DNA from: Pseudanabaena biceps
GTDB taxonomy: Bacteria; Cyanobacteriota; Cyanobacteriia; Pseudanabaenales; Pseudanabaenaceae
Direction of reading: 5' to 3'
Assembly: GCA_013361095.1 (NCBI GenBank)
Contig: JAATWA010000001.1
Coordinates: forward strand, 620,001 to 684,000
DNA: 64,000 nucleotides
The notes under the pieces were generated by a model, which saw only the letters and a program-made list of their open reading frames with translations, did no database searches and was not told where the DNA came from. The position numbers and the translations under genes are program-made. Below are positions 1-8,570 of the stretch, in pieces (position 1 is the stretch's first letter; each line of letters starts with the position of its first letter).

Positions 1-228
1 CCCAACAAAACTACGCACTTCTTCATTAGCTAAGAAAGCAGCATATAAAAGGCTTGCTTTAATATCTTCAGGTTCAAGATCGGGATATTCGTCAAGGATT
101 TCCATTGTTGTTAAACCATTAGCAATCAGGCTTAGTACAAGAGAAACCGTAATTCTCATTCCACGAAGACAAGCTCTACCACCCATAATCTGTGGATTGA
201 AGGTAATGCGATCAAATGTTTTTTGCAT
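1..228 (-). CDS. DUF433 protein, partial (C-terminus outside window)
   Basis: An ATG on the minus strand at 228 opens a frame that runs without a stop off the left edge (76 codons visible). It reads MQKTFDRITFNPQIMGGR..., followed by a helix-rich segment with YPDLEPEDI. This is the pattern of DUF433 proteins: an N-terminal 'R(I/T)..P.I..G.P.I.G.R(I/V)' segment and a small helix-turn-helix. DUF433 proteins are usually about 75-110 aa and are often the antitoxin-like partner of a PIN-like DUF5615 protein, which would lie beyond the edge and cannot be checked here. Function is inferred from the family only. Confidence 0.75.
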   Translation of the reverse strand, partial: MQKTFDRITFNPQIMGGRACLRGMRITVSLVLSLIANGLTTMEILDEYPDLEPEDIKASLLYAAFLANEEVRSFVG

Positions 229-415
229 ACATTTATTATTTAAACTTAAGCTTGGAGTTGAGAATCTTAATATACTTATTATCGCCTCGCTCAAGATTTT
301 TTTATAGAATTAAGCCCAAAGTGTTACAAAAAATAGATGTTCTTGATGATGAGGTTAGGGGCGATCGCTTCAACAAAAAAGTGGTACGATAAACTGTACG
401 AGTTTAGGTTCCTAA

Positions 416-679
416 ATGAAAATCCTTAATGCGAGTGAAGCGAGAGCAAACTTATTCAGCTTAGTCGAGCAAGTTAACAAAGATCATTTACCAAGATTTA
501 TTACGAGTCGGCAAGGCGACGCAGTATTGCTATCTAAATCTGATTGGGAAAGCATACAAGAAACCCTCCATCTACAATCTATCCCTAATCTAGTTGAGTC
601 AATAAGAGCCGCCGAACAAGAGGATGATTGGGTTTCTGAAGATGAATTTCTAGGAGCTTTGAATGGATTGGATGATTGA
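416..679 (+). CDS. yefM: YefM/Phd-family antitoxin
   Basis: This 87-aa protein starts MKILNASEARANLFSLVEQV, the classic Phd/YefM N-terminal fold that binds DNA, and continues with TSRQGDAVLLSKSDWESIQETL, the YefM dimer signature. The acidic C-terminal tail (EQEDDWVSEDEF) is the part that normally wraps the toxin. It overlaps the downstream YoeB-like toxin gene by 17 nt, so the two are translationally coupled. By family, it neutralises the toxin and represses its own operon. The promoter probably lies in the 185-nt spacer upstream, where I see no clear operator palindrome. Confidence 0.9.
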   Translation: MKILNASEARANLFSLVEQVNKDHLPRFITSRQGDAVLLSKSDWESIQETLHLQSIPNLVESIRAAEQEDDWVSEDEFLGALNGLDD

Positions 680-920
680 ATTTAGTCGGAATGTAATTAA
701 GGATGCAAAAAAGTTAAAGTCTGCGAATTTGGACTCTAACCTCAAATCTTTAATAGAAATTCTCAAACAAAATCCTTATGAACCTCCCTATGAAAAACTT
801 TCAGGCAACTTGAAAGGATATTGCTCAAGGCGAATCAATATCAAGCACCGTTTAGTTTATGCAGTCAATGATGAAACTAAAACCATCAGAGTTGTTTCTG
901 TATGGTCACACTATGAATAG
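663..920 (+). CDS. yoeB: YoeB/Txe-family mRNA interferase toxin
   Basis: This 85-aa RelE/YoeB-fold protein contains the diagnostic stretch PYEKLSGNLKGYCSRRINIKHRLVY and ends VSVWSHYE, matching the YoeB C-terminus with catalytic His and Tyr. By family it is a ribosome-dependent endoribonuclease that cuts mRNA in the A site. The start at 663 is preferred because AGGAG lies 6 nt upstream inside the antitoxin gene; a second ATG at 672 is possible. It forms a module with the preceding yefM-like gene. Confidence 0.9.
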   Translation: MDWMIEFSRNVIKDAKKLKSANLDSNLKSLIEILKQNPYEPPYEKLSGNLKGYCSRRINIKHRLVYAVNDETKTIRVVSVWSHYE

Positions 921-1062
921 CCAGAGATTAGGGGCGATCGCTATTTGATGTTGTTGGTTTGTTGGGGGCGATCGCTGTTTGATTGAGGTTAGATGGAATG
1001 ACTTTATTTAAAGCAAACTCCTTTGATAGCGCTCACATCCGTGAGGTTATGAATGTCAAAAA

Positions 1063-1251
1063 CTAACTCTCTGGTTCGCTGCTAATTTCAACATCTAGAG
1101 TGTCTTCATCAATTTGGATATACAACACATTTGGCTGGCAACATACCTGACAATCTTCCACATAGGACTGTTGCATTCCAGCACTGAAGTCAACGAATGT
1201 CATATTGGGTTCCCCACAAAAAGCACAGTTATATTCGATAGTATCTTGCAT
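1063..1251 (-). CDS. CPXCG-motif cysteine-rich small protein
   Basis: The 62-aa product starts MQDTIEYNCAFCGEPN and has a second cysteine pair in EDCQVCCQPN, so two CxxC knuckles can bind a zinc ion. This is the layout of the CPXCG-type small cysteine-rich proteins found in cyanobacteria and proteobacteria, with an acidic tail (IDEDTLDVEISSEPES). The frame stays open upstream to 1281, but the inner ATG at 1251 gives the usual family start. No function is established for the family. It is a single gene followed by a family D repeat on its 5' side. Confidence 0.75.
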   Translation of the reverse strand: MQDTIEYNCAFCGEPNMTFVDFSAGMQQSYVEDCQVCCQPNVLYIQIDEDTLDVEISSEPES

Positions 1252-1311
1252 GATTTTAAAATTAATCATAATTGTACGCAATTTGATGATTGATTTAAAT
1301 ATTTCTCAAAA

Positions 1312-1416
1312 TACAGCCTATTGAGGCTTTAAGTAGTACAGAGAAATTCATGAAAGCGCCGCAAAGCGGTGCTTTCATGAATTTCTCTGTGGTTTAAGTT
1401 AGTGCAAGGCGCTGTA
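1312..1416. repeat. Family D hairpin element (D1)
   Basis: A 105-bp element bounded by TACAGCC and GGCGCTGTA. Its centre (1339-1389) is a near-perfect hairpin with AGAGAAATTCATGAAAGC arms and a CGCAAAGCG tip. Compare D2 at 28877-28981, which has the same ends and a different core. It fills most of the 209-nt spacer between two minus-strand genes. Confidence 0.8.
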
Positions 1417-1490
1417 GTTGGAATTTTGATGAGATCGCTTGTGTGATGGAAATAGGGAGATCTTAGGCGATCGCCTTTTGACCTTGAAGC

Positions 1491-1754
1491 TCAAGCTAGA
1501 ACCTTCCAAGATCGGTAGTCATGCAAAGTAATAGAACCAGTTACTGCATCGGGAATACGATTCTTTTCAAAGGTAACTTCAGATTTACCGCTTTCAATAC
1601 CTGTAAAAAACTTTAACTCCTGAGTTAATCTACTATCCTTGCTAAATTTGCCTTCGGGACTGGGCGCAAAGCGAAAGTTGAGTTCCCTTTTTAGTGGATC
1701 AATGGCTAATAGGCTTACTTCTAAATCCATCCGATTAAATGCAAAAGCAATCAT
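1491..1754 (-). CDS. Hypothetical protein, 87 aa
   Basis: I do not recognise this protein. It is 87 aa with a mixed hydrophobic/charged pattern, no cysteines, no signal peptide and no membrane segment. The ATG at 1754 gives MIAFAFNRMDLEVSLLAIDP. Alternating beta-like segments (LEVSLLAI, LNFRFAP, SEVTFEK, GSITLHD) suggest a small beta-rich fold. It stands alone, divergent from the phytochrome operon across a 235-nt spacer. Composition and length support a real gene, but no role can be given. Confidence 0.6.
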   Translation of the reverse strand: MIAFAFNRMDLEVSLLAIDPLKRELNFRFAPSPEGKFSKDSRLTQELKFFTGIESGKSEVTFEKNRIPDAVTGSITLHDYRSWKVLA

Positions 1755-1989
1755 ACAGAGCTTTGTACTTAATTAAAACCCAGAGAAATTTTGGGGTGTT
1801 TGTTGATATTGAGGATCAAAATATAAAGGAAATTATCCAGTAAATGAATAGAGCTTGACGAAGATTTTATGCGATCTTAAGAAAACAGGTTGCTTTCTGG
1901 TTGAAGGCGTAAACTTTCACTATTATCAATTTTCATAAGTATTTATGGATACATCCCAAGGAAAAGTCTTGGCATAAGGATATTAGTTG

Positions 1990-4308
1990 ATGAACCAGCT
2001 TTCGATACAAATCACCAAGGATAAGATTAATGAGCTTGACACAGTTAATCTTACTAACTGCGATCGCGAACCTCTACATATTCCTGAGCATATCCAGCCC
2101 CACGGGTTGCTGTTGGTGGTGGATGAACCCGATCTGCGGATCGTTCAAGTAAGTGAAAATGCTCCTGATATTTTAGGGATGAGTGTTGACAAATTATTAG
2201 ATCGCCCATTGGCAGATTTTATTGGTGGCGATCGCGGTGATTTTATAGAAGCGATTCGTGGCTGTCTAGACAGTGATTTTGAGCAGATTAATCCCCTGCG
2301 TCTTTCCATTACTACAGACGATGACAATAATGAGAACCGCTTATTTGATGCGATCGTTCATCGCGCTCTTAGCGGAGAGATTGTTATAGAACTGGAGCCT
2401 TTGCAAGTAAAAGCTGAGAGCGATTCTTTTAAATTTTATCGTCAGATTAAAGCCATTCTGTCAAAACTGCAGGCAGCAGAAAATCTTGCCGCCTTATGCA
2501 CCGTAGTAACTGATGAAGTGCGAGCGATTACAGGATACGATCGGGTAATGATCTATCGCTTAAATGAGGGCGTAGATGGCACAGTGATTGCCGAATCCAA
2601 ACAGAATGAATTAGAACCTTTTCTGGGAATGCATTATCCCGACACTGATATTCCCAAACAAGCAAAGCACCTTTACAAACTTAATTGGCTGCGAATTCTT
2701 GGAGATGTAAATTATCAACCGATTGGATTAGTAACGACTCATAAAGAATCTCGCCAACCTCTTGATATGAGCTATTGCGGTTTGCGAGCCATTTCTCCAA
2801 TGCATATTCAATATCTCAAGAATATGGGTGTCGCTGCAACAATGACAATTTCTTTAATTCGACAGAATCGGCTTTGGGGACTGATTGCCTGTCATCACCA
2901 CACTCCAAAACTTTTACCCTATGAAGTGCGTAAAGTCTGCGAGCTTTTAGGGCAATTAATGTCTACCGAGATCGCGAGTAAGGAAAATAGTGAAAATATC
3001 GATTACAAGTTGCAATTAAAGATCATCCAAAGTGAGTTCGTTGATCGTTTGACTGGAACGGACGACTTTGTTGCCGAAATTACTTCTGATCAATTAACCT
3101 TGTTGAAGCTGACAGGAGCTTCAGGCGTTGCTGTGTGCGATGGAGACGAAATTGTCTTAATCGGGCAAACTCCCAGTCACGAAAGCTTAAAAGATTTACT
3201 CCCATGGCTTCCCGATCGCTTCAAACGCGATATTTTTATTACCGATAATTTATCTAAGCTCTATCCGATCGCGGAGAATTACCAAGATGTCGCCAGTGGA
3301 TTGCTAGCGATGGAAATCTCTAAAACCCAGCGTCAATATGTCCTTTGGTTTCGTCCTGAAATATTGCAGACAGTGACTTGGGCGGGTAATCCCGAACAGG
3401 TGAATTGGGTGGAAAAAGAGGGCAATTTGACGTTCTTTCCGAGGAAGTCCTTTGAAGCATGGCAAGAGACTGTGCGTGGTAAATCTAATGCTTGGTTAAA
3501 CTGCGAAGTGGAAGGGGCGATCGAATTACGAATCGCGATCGTTGAGATTGTGTTGAGGCACGCAGCGGAACTTACCAACATCAATTTGGAACTGGAAAAC
3601 TCTAACAACGAACTCGATGCTTTTGCCTATATTGCCTCTCACGATTTAAAAGAGCCTCTACGTGGTATTCATAATTACGCTTCTTTCTTGTTAGATGATT
3701 ATGGCGAGATACTTGATGGCGAGGGCGCTGAAAAACTGCACACGCTCTTACGACTGACTACCCGCATGGAATCACTGATTGAATCCTTGCTGAAATTTTC
3801 TCGCTTAGGTCGGCAAGAATTACAAATGAATTCTATCGATCTCAATCACTTAATGCGGAATGTAACCGAATTGTTCGGGATGAATCCAGATTGGGAAAAT
3901 TGCAAGATTGTTATTCCCCGATCGCTACCGCTAGTGCTTGGCGATCGCGTTCTAATTGAAGAAGTTTTTACCAATCTAATTTCTAATGCTTTTAAATACA
4001 ACAATCAACCTGAAAAATGGGTAGAAATTAGCTGGATCGAATCGATTGGTCAGCCCCATAATATCTTGACCTTTTATTTTAAAGACAATGGCATCGGTAT
4101 TCGTGAGAATCATCTAGAATCAGTATTTCGCATTTTCAAGCGATTACACGCACCCAGTAAATATGGAGGTGGTACTGGGGCTGGACTAACCATTGTCAAA
4201 AAGATCATTGAGCGTCACGGGGGTGAAATCCAATTGGAATCGGTTTACGGTCAAGGAACTACGTTTTGGTTTGCGTTACCAATTCAAAATGTAAATAATA
4301 AAATATAA
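1990..4308 (+). CDS. Bacteriophytochrome histidine kinase (PAS-GAF-PHY-HK)
   Basis: A 772-aa red/far-red photoreceptor kinase. PAS occupies about residues 20-125, GAF 145-315, PHY 330-500, HisKA 530-600 and HATPase 640-765. Cys24, in NCDREPLHIPEHIQPHG, is at the position where bacteriophytochromes attach biliverdin. In the GAF domain the Cph1-type cysteine is replaced by Met (ISPMHIQYLKNMG), so this is a BphP/CphB-type receptor, not a phycocyanobilin-binding Cph1. PDTDIP stands for the PASDIP motif. The phospho-acceptor is His551 (ASHDLKEPLRG), and the ATP lid is GGGTGAGL. ATG at 1990 is chosen over the overlapping TTG at 1987 because it places the Cys at 24. It leads a three-gene signalling operon; the next gene is 13 nt downstream. 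Confidence 0.93.
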   Translation: MNQLSIQITKDKINELDTVNLTNCDREPLHIPEHIQPHGLLLVVDEPDLRIVQVSENAPDILGMSVDKLLDRPLADFIGGDRGDFIEAIRGCLDSDFEQINPLRLSITTDDDNNENRLFDAIVHRALSGEIVIELEPLQVKAESDSFKFYRQIKAILSKLQAAENLAALCTVVTDEVRAITGYDRVMIYRLNEGVDGTVIAESKQNELEPFLGMHYPDTDIPKQAKHLYKLNWLRILGDVNYQPIGLVTTHKESRQPLDMSYCGLRAISPMHIQYLKNMGVAATMTISLIRQNRLWGLIACHHHTPKLLPYEVRKVCELLGQLMSTEIASKENSENIDYKLQLKIIQSEFVDRLTGTDDFVAEITSDQLTLLKLTGASGVAVCDGDEIVLIGQTPSHESLKDLLPWLPDRFKRDIFITDNLSKLYPIAENYQDVASGLLAMEISKTQRQYVLWFRPEILQTVTWAGNPEQVNWVEKEGNLTFFPRKSFEAWQETVRGKSNAWLNCEVEGAIELRIAIVEIVLRHAAELTNINLELENSNNELDAFAYIASHDLKEPLRGIHNYASFLLDDYGEILDGEGAEKLHTLLRLTTRMESLIESLLKFSRLGRQELQMNSIDLNHLMRNVTELFGMNPDWENCKIVIPRSLPLVLGDRVLIEEVFTNLISNAFKYNNQPEKWVEISWIESIGQPHNILTFYFKDNGIGIRENHLESVFRIFKRLHAPSKYGGGTGAGLTIVKKIIERHGGEIQLESVYGQGTTFWFALPIQNVNNKI

Positions 4309-4321
4309 ATACAATTATAAA

Positions 4322-4828
4322 ATGAAAACTTATACTCAAAGACTATTGACTTCCCCTTGGGACGACCTCATTAATCCTGTCATTTTGATCGTTGAAGATA
4401 ATGATGAAGACTTCTATACCTTTATGCGAATAACGCAAAGTATAGACCCATTAAAGCGAACGCATTATAACTTTTTGCGCTTTGAAGATGGAGATGAAGC
4501 ACTAGACTACCTATATCGTAAAGGAGACTACCAAGAACTAGATGCTCCTCTACCTGTGGCGATTTTGCTCGACCTAAATCTTCCTGGCACTGATGGACGC
4601 GATATCATCAAAATGGTTAAGCAAACTCCACAACTGAAAATAATTCCGATTGTGGTTTTGTCTACTTCTAATAATCTTAACGATATTAAATCTTGCTACC
4701 AACACGGTGCAAACTGCTACATGCTAAAACCGATGGGTCTTCCCGATATGCAGAAGACCATCCAAACTTTGTTTCAGCAATGGTTCCAGTTTGCGATTTT
4801 ACCTAGTTATGGACAATTTGCCTCTTGA
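4322..4828 (+). CDS. rcp1: Rcp1-like phytochrome response regulator
   Basis: A 168-aa single-domain receiver. The acidic pocket is ILIVEDNDED, the phospho-acceptor is Asp84 in LLDLNLPGTDG, the switch Thr/Ser is in VVLSTSNN, and the lysine is in MLKPMG. The insert DYLYRKGDYQELDAPLP after helix 2 is characteristic of Rcp1, the partner regulator of cyanobacterial phytochromes. It lies 13 nt after the phytochrome gene and overlaps the start of the next kinase, so the three are almost certainly one transcript. It has no output domain, so it should relay phosphate, probably onward to the hybrid kinase or another histidine phosphotransfer protein. Confidence 0.92.
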   Translation: MKTYTQRLLTSPWDDLINPVILIVEDNDEDFYTFMRITQSIDPLKRTHYNFLRFEDGDEALDYLYRKGDYQELDAPLPVAILLDLNLPGTDGRDIIKMVKQTPQLKIIPIVVLSTSNNLNDIKSCYQHGANCYMLKPMGLPDMQKTIQTLFQQWFQFAILPSYGQFAS

Positions 4829-6998
4829 GACTATGATATCTTCTTCTTTGTTATCGCCTCCCTCGTTATCTCATCCCTTGTTATCTAGGAGCATTGCTGA
4901 AGTGTCGCCAACTACAAAAATAACAATTTTGCTTGTGGACGATTCGGAAAGCGATCGCGATTCTTATTTGCGTTATCTGAAATCAGACAAAGATTGCGCC
5001 TATGCGGTCACTGAAGCAGAAACGCTCGAAGATGGTCTGGAACTGTGGCGATCGCAACATCCTAATGTCATATTACTGGATATAAATCTGCCCGATGGAA
5101 ACGGGTTAGAACTGTTAGAAGCCATGTCCGAAGATCCATTGGCTCAACAATCTTGCGTAATTGTGTTGACGGGGAAAGGAGATGAGCAGACGGCAGTGCG
5201 CGCGATGAAAATGGGCGCGGATGACTATCTGGTAAAAAGTGATGTCACCCCAGTTTCGCTCTGCCATGCTGTTAATCAGGTACATAATTGCTGTATCACC
5301 AAACTCCAACTAGTGCGATCGCAACAACAACAACAAGAACTCCTGCAAAATCTCCAACAATATACAAATCAACTTCAAAAACGCGAAGCAGAACTCGAAA
5401 GACTATCAGAACGCCTCACCCTGTCTCTAAAATCTGGAGCGATCGGTTGTTGGGAATGGGAACTTATCGAGAACACCATCCATTGGGATGAGCGCATGTA
5501 CGAACTATATGCAGTCAAGGAGAGTCCAGCCCTTGATCTCTATAATGTTTGGGCAAACGCTCTACATCCCGATGATCGTGTTGTTGCTGAGTCACTACTT
5601 CAGCAAGCTATCCTCGAAAAGGAAAAGTATGAGGCTGAGTTTCGGATCGTCCATCCCGATCAAAGTATTCATTTTATTCACTCCTATGCAACCGTATTGA
5701 GAGATTCGGAAGGCACAGCTCAAAGGGTCATCGGGGTTAATTTTAATATTAGCGATCGCAAAGAAGTCGAAGAACAACTACAACAAACCAATGAACAACT
5801 GATTAGGGCGACAAGACTCAAGGATGAATTTCTCGCCAACATGAGTCACGAACTCCGCACCCCACTCACTGCGGTTTTGGGTATGTCAGAAATATTGCAA
5901 AAGGAAATATTAGGTTCGATAAATGAACGTCAACAGAAAGCACTGGCCTCCATTAGAAAAGGAGGACGACATCTACTAGAACTAATTAATGACATTCTTG
6001 ACCTGTCAAAAATCTCCTCAGGCAAAGTGGAACTTGACCTTGAATCCGTCTCAGTCCAAAATGTCTGCGATTCTAGTTTGGTCTATGTCAAGCAGCAAGC
6101 ATTTCAAAAGCGTGTAGAAGTCTATAGCAATATTGCTCCGAATATTAGCAATATTGTGGTTGATGAGCGCCGCCTTAGACAAATTTTAATTAATCTCTTG
6201 GTCAATGCTGTAAAATTTACACCAAAAAAAGGAAAAGTCTGTCTTCTAGTTTCCGTTGGCTGTGGTGATACATGGGAAGGTGAAGCCACTGTTCCCGATC
6301 AATTAAAAGATCAAGACTTGCCCATGATCCTGTTTCAAGTTACCGATACAGGGATTGGCATTTCTAGTAAAGATTTACACCGACTGTTTCAACCCTTTGT
6401 GCAGCTTGACAGTGGAATAAATCGTCAATATGAAGGCACTGGATTGGGGCTAGTCATGGTCAAGCAGATTGCTGAGCTACATGAAGGTCAGGTCGTGGTC
6501 TCAAGTGTGGTTGGTCAAGGGAGTACATTTACTGTAGCTCTACCCTATCAAATGTCCGCATCTACCATGCGATCGCCTGAGCTAATCACGCCATTCTCAT
6601 TACCCACCGCCAAGTCAAAAAATGCGATCGCGCCTCTAATCTTGCTTGTAGAAGACAATGAAGCAAATATCCAAACCTTTATTGCTTATCTAAACGCTTA
6701 TGAATATCGGGTGCTCTTAGCGAAAAATGGCGAAGAAGGCGTTGCTATGGCAAAAGAACACCAGCCAGACATCATCCTCATGGATATTCAGATGCCTGTA
6801 ATGGATGGGCTACAGGCTACTCGCTTAATTCGATCTGACCCAAAACTCGCCAAAGTCCCAATTATTGCTTTGACCGCAAGAGCTATGCAAGGTGATAAAG
6901 AACTTTGTATAGAAGCGGGTGCTAATCAATATCTCAGTAAACCGATAGAACTAGAACAACTTGTCGCCGTGATTGGACAGTTTTTTGAAAGGTTATGA
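4809..6998 (+). CDS. Hybrid histidine kinase (REC-PAS-HK-REC)
   Basis: A protein of about 729 aa. Receiver 1 (about 40-155) has LLVDDSESDRD and the Asp motif ILLDINLPDGNG. A Gln-rich coiled coil follows, then a PAS/PAC domain (about 200-315), HisKA with NMSHELRTPLTAV, and HATPase with DTGIGI and GTGLGL. Receiver 2 (about 605-725) has LLVEDNEAN and ILMDIQMPVMDG. The ATG at 4809 overlaps the rcp1-like gene by 20 nt; TTG at 4791 and ATG at 4833 are alternatives. An N-terminal receiver on a kinase allows input by phosphotransfer, so with the phytochrome and Rcp1-like genes it may form a phosphorelay. The output target is not encoded nearby. Confidence 0.9.
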   Translation: MDNLPLETMISSSLLSPPSLSHPLLSRSIAEVSPTTKITILLVDDSESDRDSYLRYLKSDKDCAYAVTEAETLEDGLELWRSQHPNVILLDINLPDGNGLELLEAMSEDPLAQQSCVIVLTGKGDEQTAVRAMKMGADDYLVKSDVTPVSLCHAVNQVHNCCITKLQLVRSQQQQQELLQNLQQYTNQLQKREAELERLSERLTLSLKSGAIGCWEWELIENTIHWDERMYELYAVKESPALDLYNVWANALHPDDRVVAESLLQQAILEKEKYEAEFRIVHPDQSIHFIHSYATVLRDSEGTAQRVIGVNFNISDRKEVEEQLQQTNEQLIRATRLKDEFLANMSHELRTPLTAVLGMSEILQKEILGSINERQQKALASIRKGGRHLLELINDILDLSKISSGKVELDLESVSVQNVCDSSLVYVKQQAFQKRVEVYSNIAPNISNIVVDERRLRQILINLLVNAVKFTPKKGKVCLLVSVGCGDTWEGEATVPDQLKDQDLPMILFQVTDTGIGISSKDLHRLFQPFVQLDSGINRQYEGTGLGLVMVKQIAELHEGQVVVSSVVGQGSTFTVALPYQMSASTMRSPELITPFSLPTAKSKNAIAPLILLVEDNEANIQTFIAYLNAYEYRVLLAKNGEEGVAMAKEHQPDIILMDIQMPVMDGLQATRLIRSDPKLAKVPIIALTARAMQGDKELCIEAGANQYLSKPIELEQLVAVIGQFFERL

Positions 6999-7018
6999 GC
7001 TTATACTCCCCATCTAGT

Positions 7019-8482
7019 TAGGACTTACGCGAAGTGAAGTCTCCCCTCATCCCCCAACCCCTTCTCCCGCGGGAGAAGGCAGGGTGGTTTCATTTTCGGA
7101 AAGGGCTATCGTGTAAAGAGTACAGAAAAGAGCAAGAGTTAGGAGAAGAAGCCAAAACAGTAAAAAATGGTCTGGTAGAAGCTAAGCAAAAAGCAAAACC
7201 AGACCATGAACTTTATAGAACAATTAAAGCAGATCCCAGACCCTCGAAAAAGTAAAGGTAAGCGCCATCCCTTGTGGCTAGTAATGTGCTTAACCTTGCT
7301 GGGAGTATTGTGTAATTATCACGGATATCGCCCATTAGCAGATTTCTGTGAGAAACATTGGCAAACGCTACAAACAATGCTAGAGCTAGCACCAGAGAGC
7401 CAAATCCCCTCATACTCCACCTTTCGCCGTGTCATTCAAGGGGTAGAAATCGAGTCAGTAGTCAAACTATTTAACGAGTGGTGTCGAAATAGTCATACAG
7501 GAGAATCAGGGCAATGGCTAGCGATGGACGGTAAAAGCATCAAATGTACGGTCACCAATCAGACCGATTCTAAGCAAAACTTTACCAGTACCGTGTCAGC
7601 CTTTACCCACGAAACAGGAGAAGTAATTGCCCTTGCTGTATCTGAAAATAAGCAAATCAGCGAAATCGAAGTAGTTAAACAAGTGATTACTTCCTTACAA
7701 GGACAACCAGCCTCTTTCACAATGGATGCCTTACATTGCCAAAAAGATACGGTGAAATTAATTGCTGAGCAGGAACAGCATTATTTGATTGCCCTCAAAA
7801 ATAATCAACCCAATCTGGTCAAGGCTTTGGATCACTTACATCAAAACACGGTCGCTCTTAGTTATGCCGAAGAGTTTGACAAATCTCATGGTCGGCAAGT
7901 GCGTCGTCGTGTTTGGGTCTATCCTGCTCCACTTCACTTACGCAAACATTGGTCGTCTCTACAGTCTTTGATTTATGTCGAACGCGAGGGCTGGCGTGAT
8001 GATAAGCCCTTTTTCGAGTCCCTTGGTTATATTTCTGATTTGGCTCTTAATGCGGCTCAGTTTCTGGACCCGATTCGCCTACACTGGGGTATTGAAAATC
8101 GCTTGCATTGGGTGCATGATGTCCTTTTTCAAGAGGATACTGGCTTACGACGTGGCGGCAATGCTCCTACTATTTGGGCTATTATTCACTGCTTTATCAT
8201 GACTACTGTCCGCCGTCTTGGTTATCGCACGATTCCTCAGGGGCAACGTGTTCTCGCTAATCAAGTTCACCAAGTTTTTGATATTCTCTCTTGTTCTTAT
8301 TCTTACTGATTTTTCTCCCTCTAATTTTTCTGTAACTTCCTTCCTGTTTGCCTTTCCGAAAATGAAACCACCCTGCTTCTCCCGCGGGAGAAGGGGCGCA
8401 AGATTCTAACTTTTTCTTATTCCCCTCGCCTGCGGGAGAGGGGCTAGGGGTGAGGGCTTAATCAATTTCTGCGTAAGTCCTA
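7019..8482 (+). mobile_element. ISAs1-family insertion sequence (1464 bp)
   Basis: The element is bounded by a 12-bp perfect inverted repeat, TAGGACTTACGC at 7019-7030 and GCGTAAGTCCTA at 8471-8482. It carries one ISAs1-type transposase gene. Inside the ends is a second, longer inverted repeat of about 44 bp (7061-7105 and 8351-8394), nearly identical, which includes the self-palindrome CTTCTCCCGCGGGAGAAG. CTAGT occurs on both sides (7014-7018 and 8483-8487). Removing the IS plus one CTAGT restores a family A hairpin element of normal length (98 bp against 97 bp for two other copies), so CTAGT is probably the target duplication. ISAs1 elements more often duplicate 8-10 bp. The element looks intact. 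Confidence 0.9.
7206..8309 (+). CDS. ISAs1-family DDE transposase
   Basis: A 367-aa transposase that starts MNFIEQLKQIPDPRKSKGKRHPL, the typical ISAs1 N-terminus (DUF4338/DDE_Tnp_1-associated region). The DDE residues are visible as D in LAMDGKSIK, D in FTMDALHCQK and E in HDVLFQEDTG. The intervening IENRLHWVHDV motif is typical of the family. Length is normal (about 370 aa), there are no frameshifts, and the gene lies centrally between the element's inverted repeats, so it is probably active or only recently inactive. Confidence 0.95.
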   Translation: MNFIEQLKQIPDPRKSKGKRHPLWLVMCLTLLGVLCNYHGYRPLADFCEKHWQTLQTMLELAPESQIPSYSTFRRVIQGVEIESVVKLFNEWCRNSHTGESGQWLAMDGKSIKCTVTNQTDSKQNFTSTVSAFTHETGEVIALAVSENKQISEIEVVKQVITSLQGQPASFTMDALHCQKDTVKLIAEQEQHYLIALKNNQPNLVKALDHLHQNTVALSYAEEFDKSHGRQVRRRVWVYPAPLHLRKHWSSLQSLIYVEREGWRDDKPFFESLGYISDLALNAAQFLDPIRLHWGIENRLHWVHDVLFQEDTGLRRGGNAPTIWAIIHCFIMTTVRRLGYRTIPQGQRVLANQVHQVFDILSCSYSY

Positions 8483-8570
8483 CTAGTGAAGGATTAGACG
8501 TTGCGGCGCTTCGCGCCGCAACGTCTAATCCTTGGTTTTTAATTTCTATTTTGATAGTGGGAAGGGAGTA
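8483..8570. repeat. Family A hairpin element (A1), right part; left part at 7004-7018
   Basis: The element begins at 7004 with TACTCCC, is split by the IS at 7018/8483, and ends at 8570 with GGGAAGGGAGTA. The core hairpin (8489-8533) has GGATTAGACGTTGC arms and the tip GCGGCGCTTCGCGCCGC. The asymmetric right flank (TTGGTTTTTAATTTCTATTTTGATAG) matches A3 and A4. The right end encodes the last nine residues of the convergent membrane-protein gene. Confidence 0.85.

Noticed and set aside
7034-7255. 73-codon open frame before the transposase
   Set aside because: It runs through the subterminal inverted repeat of the IS, has an unlikely composition and overlaps the transposase start in another frame.
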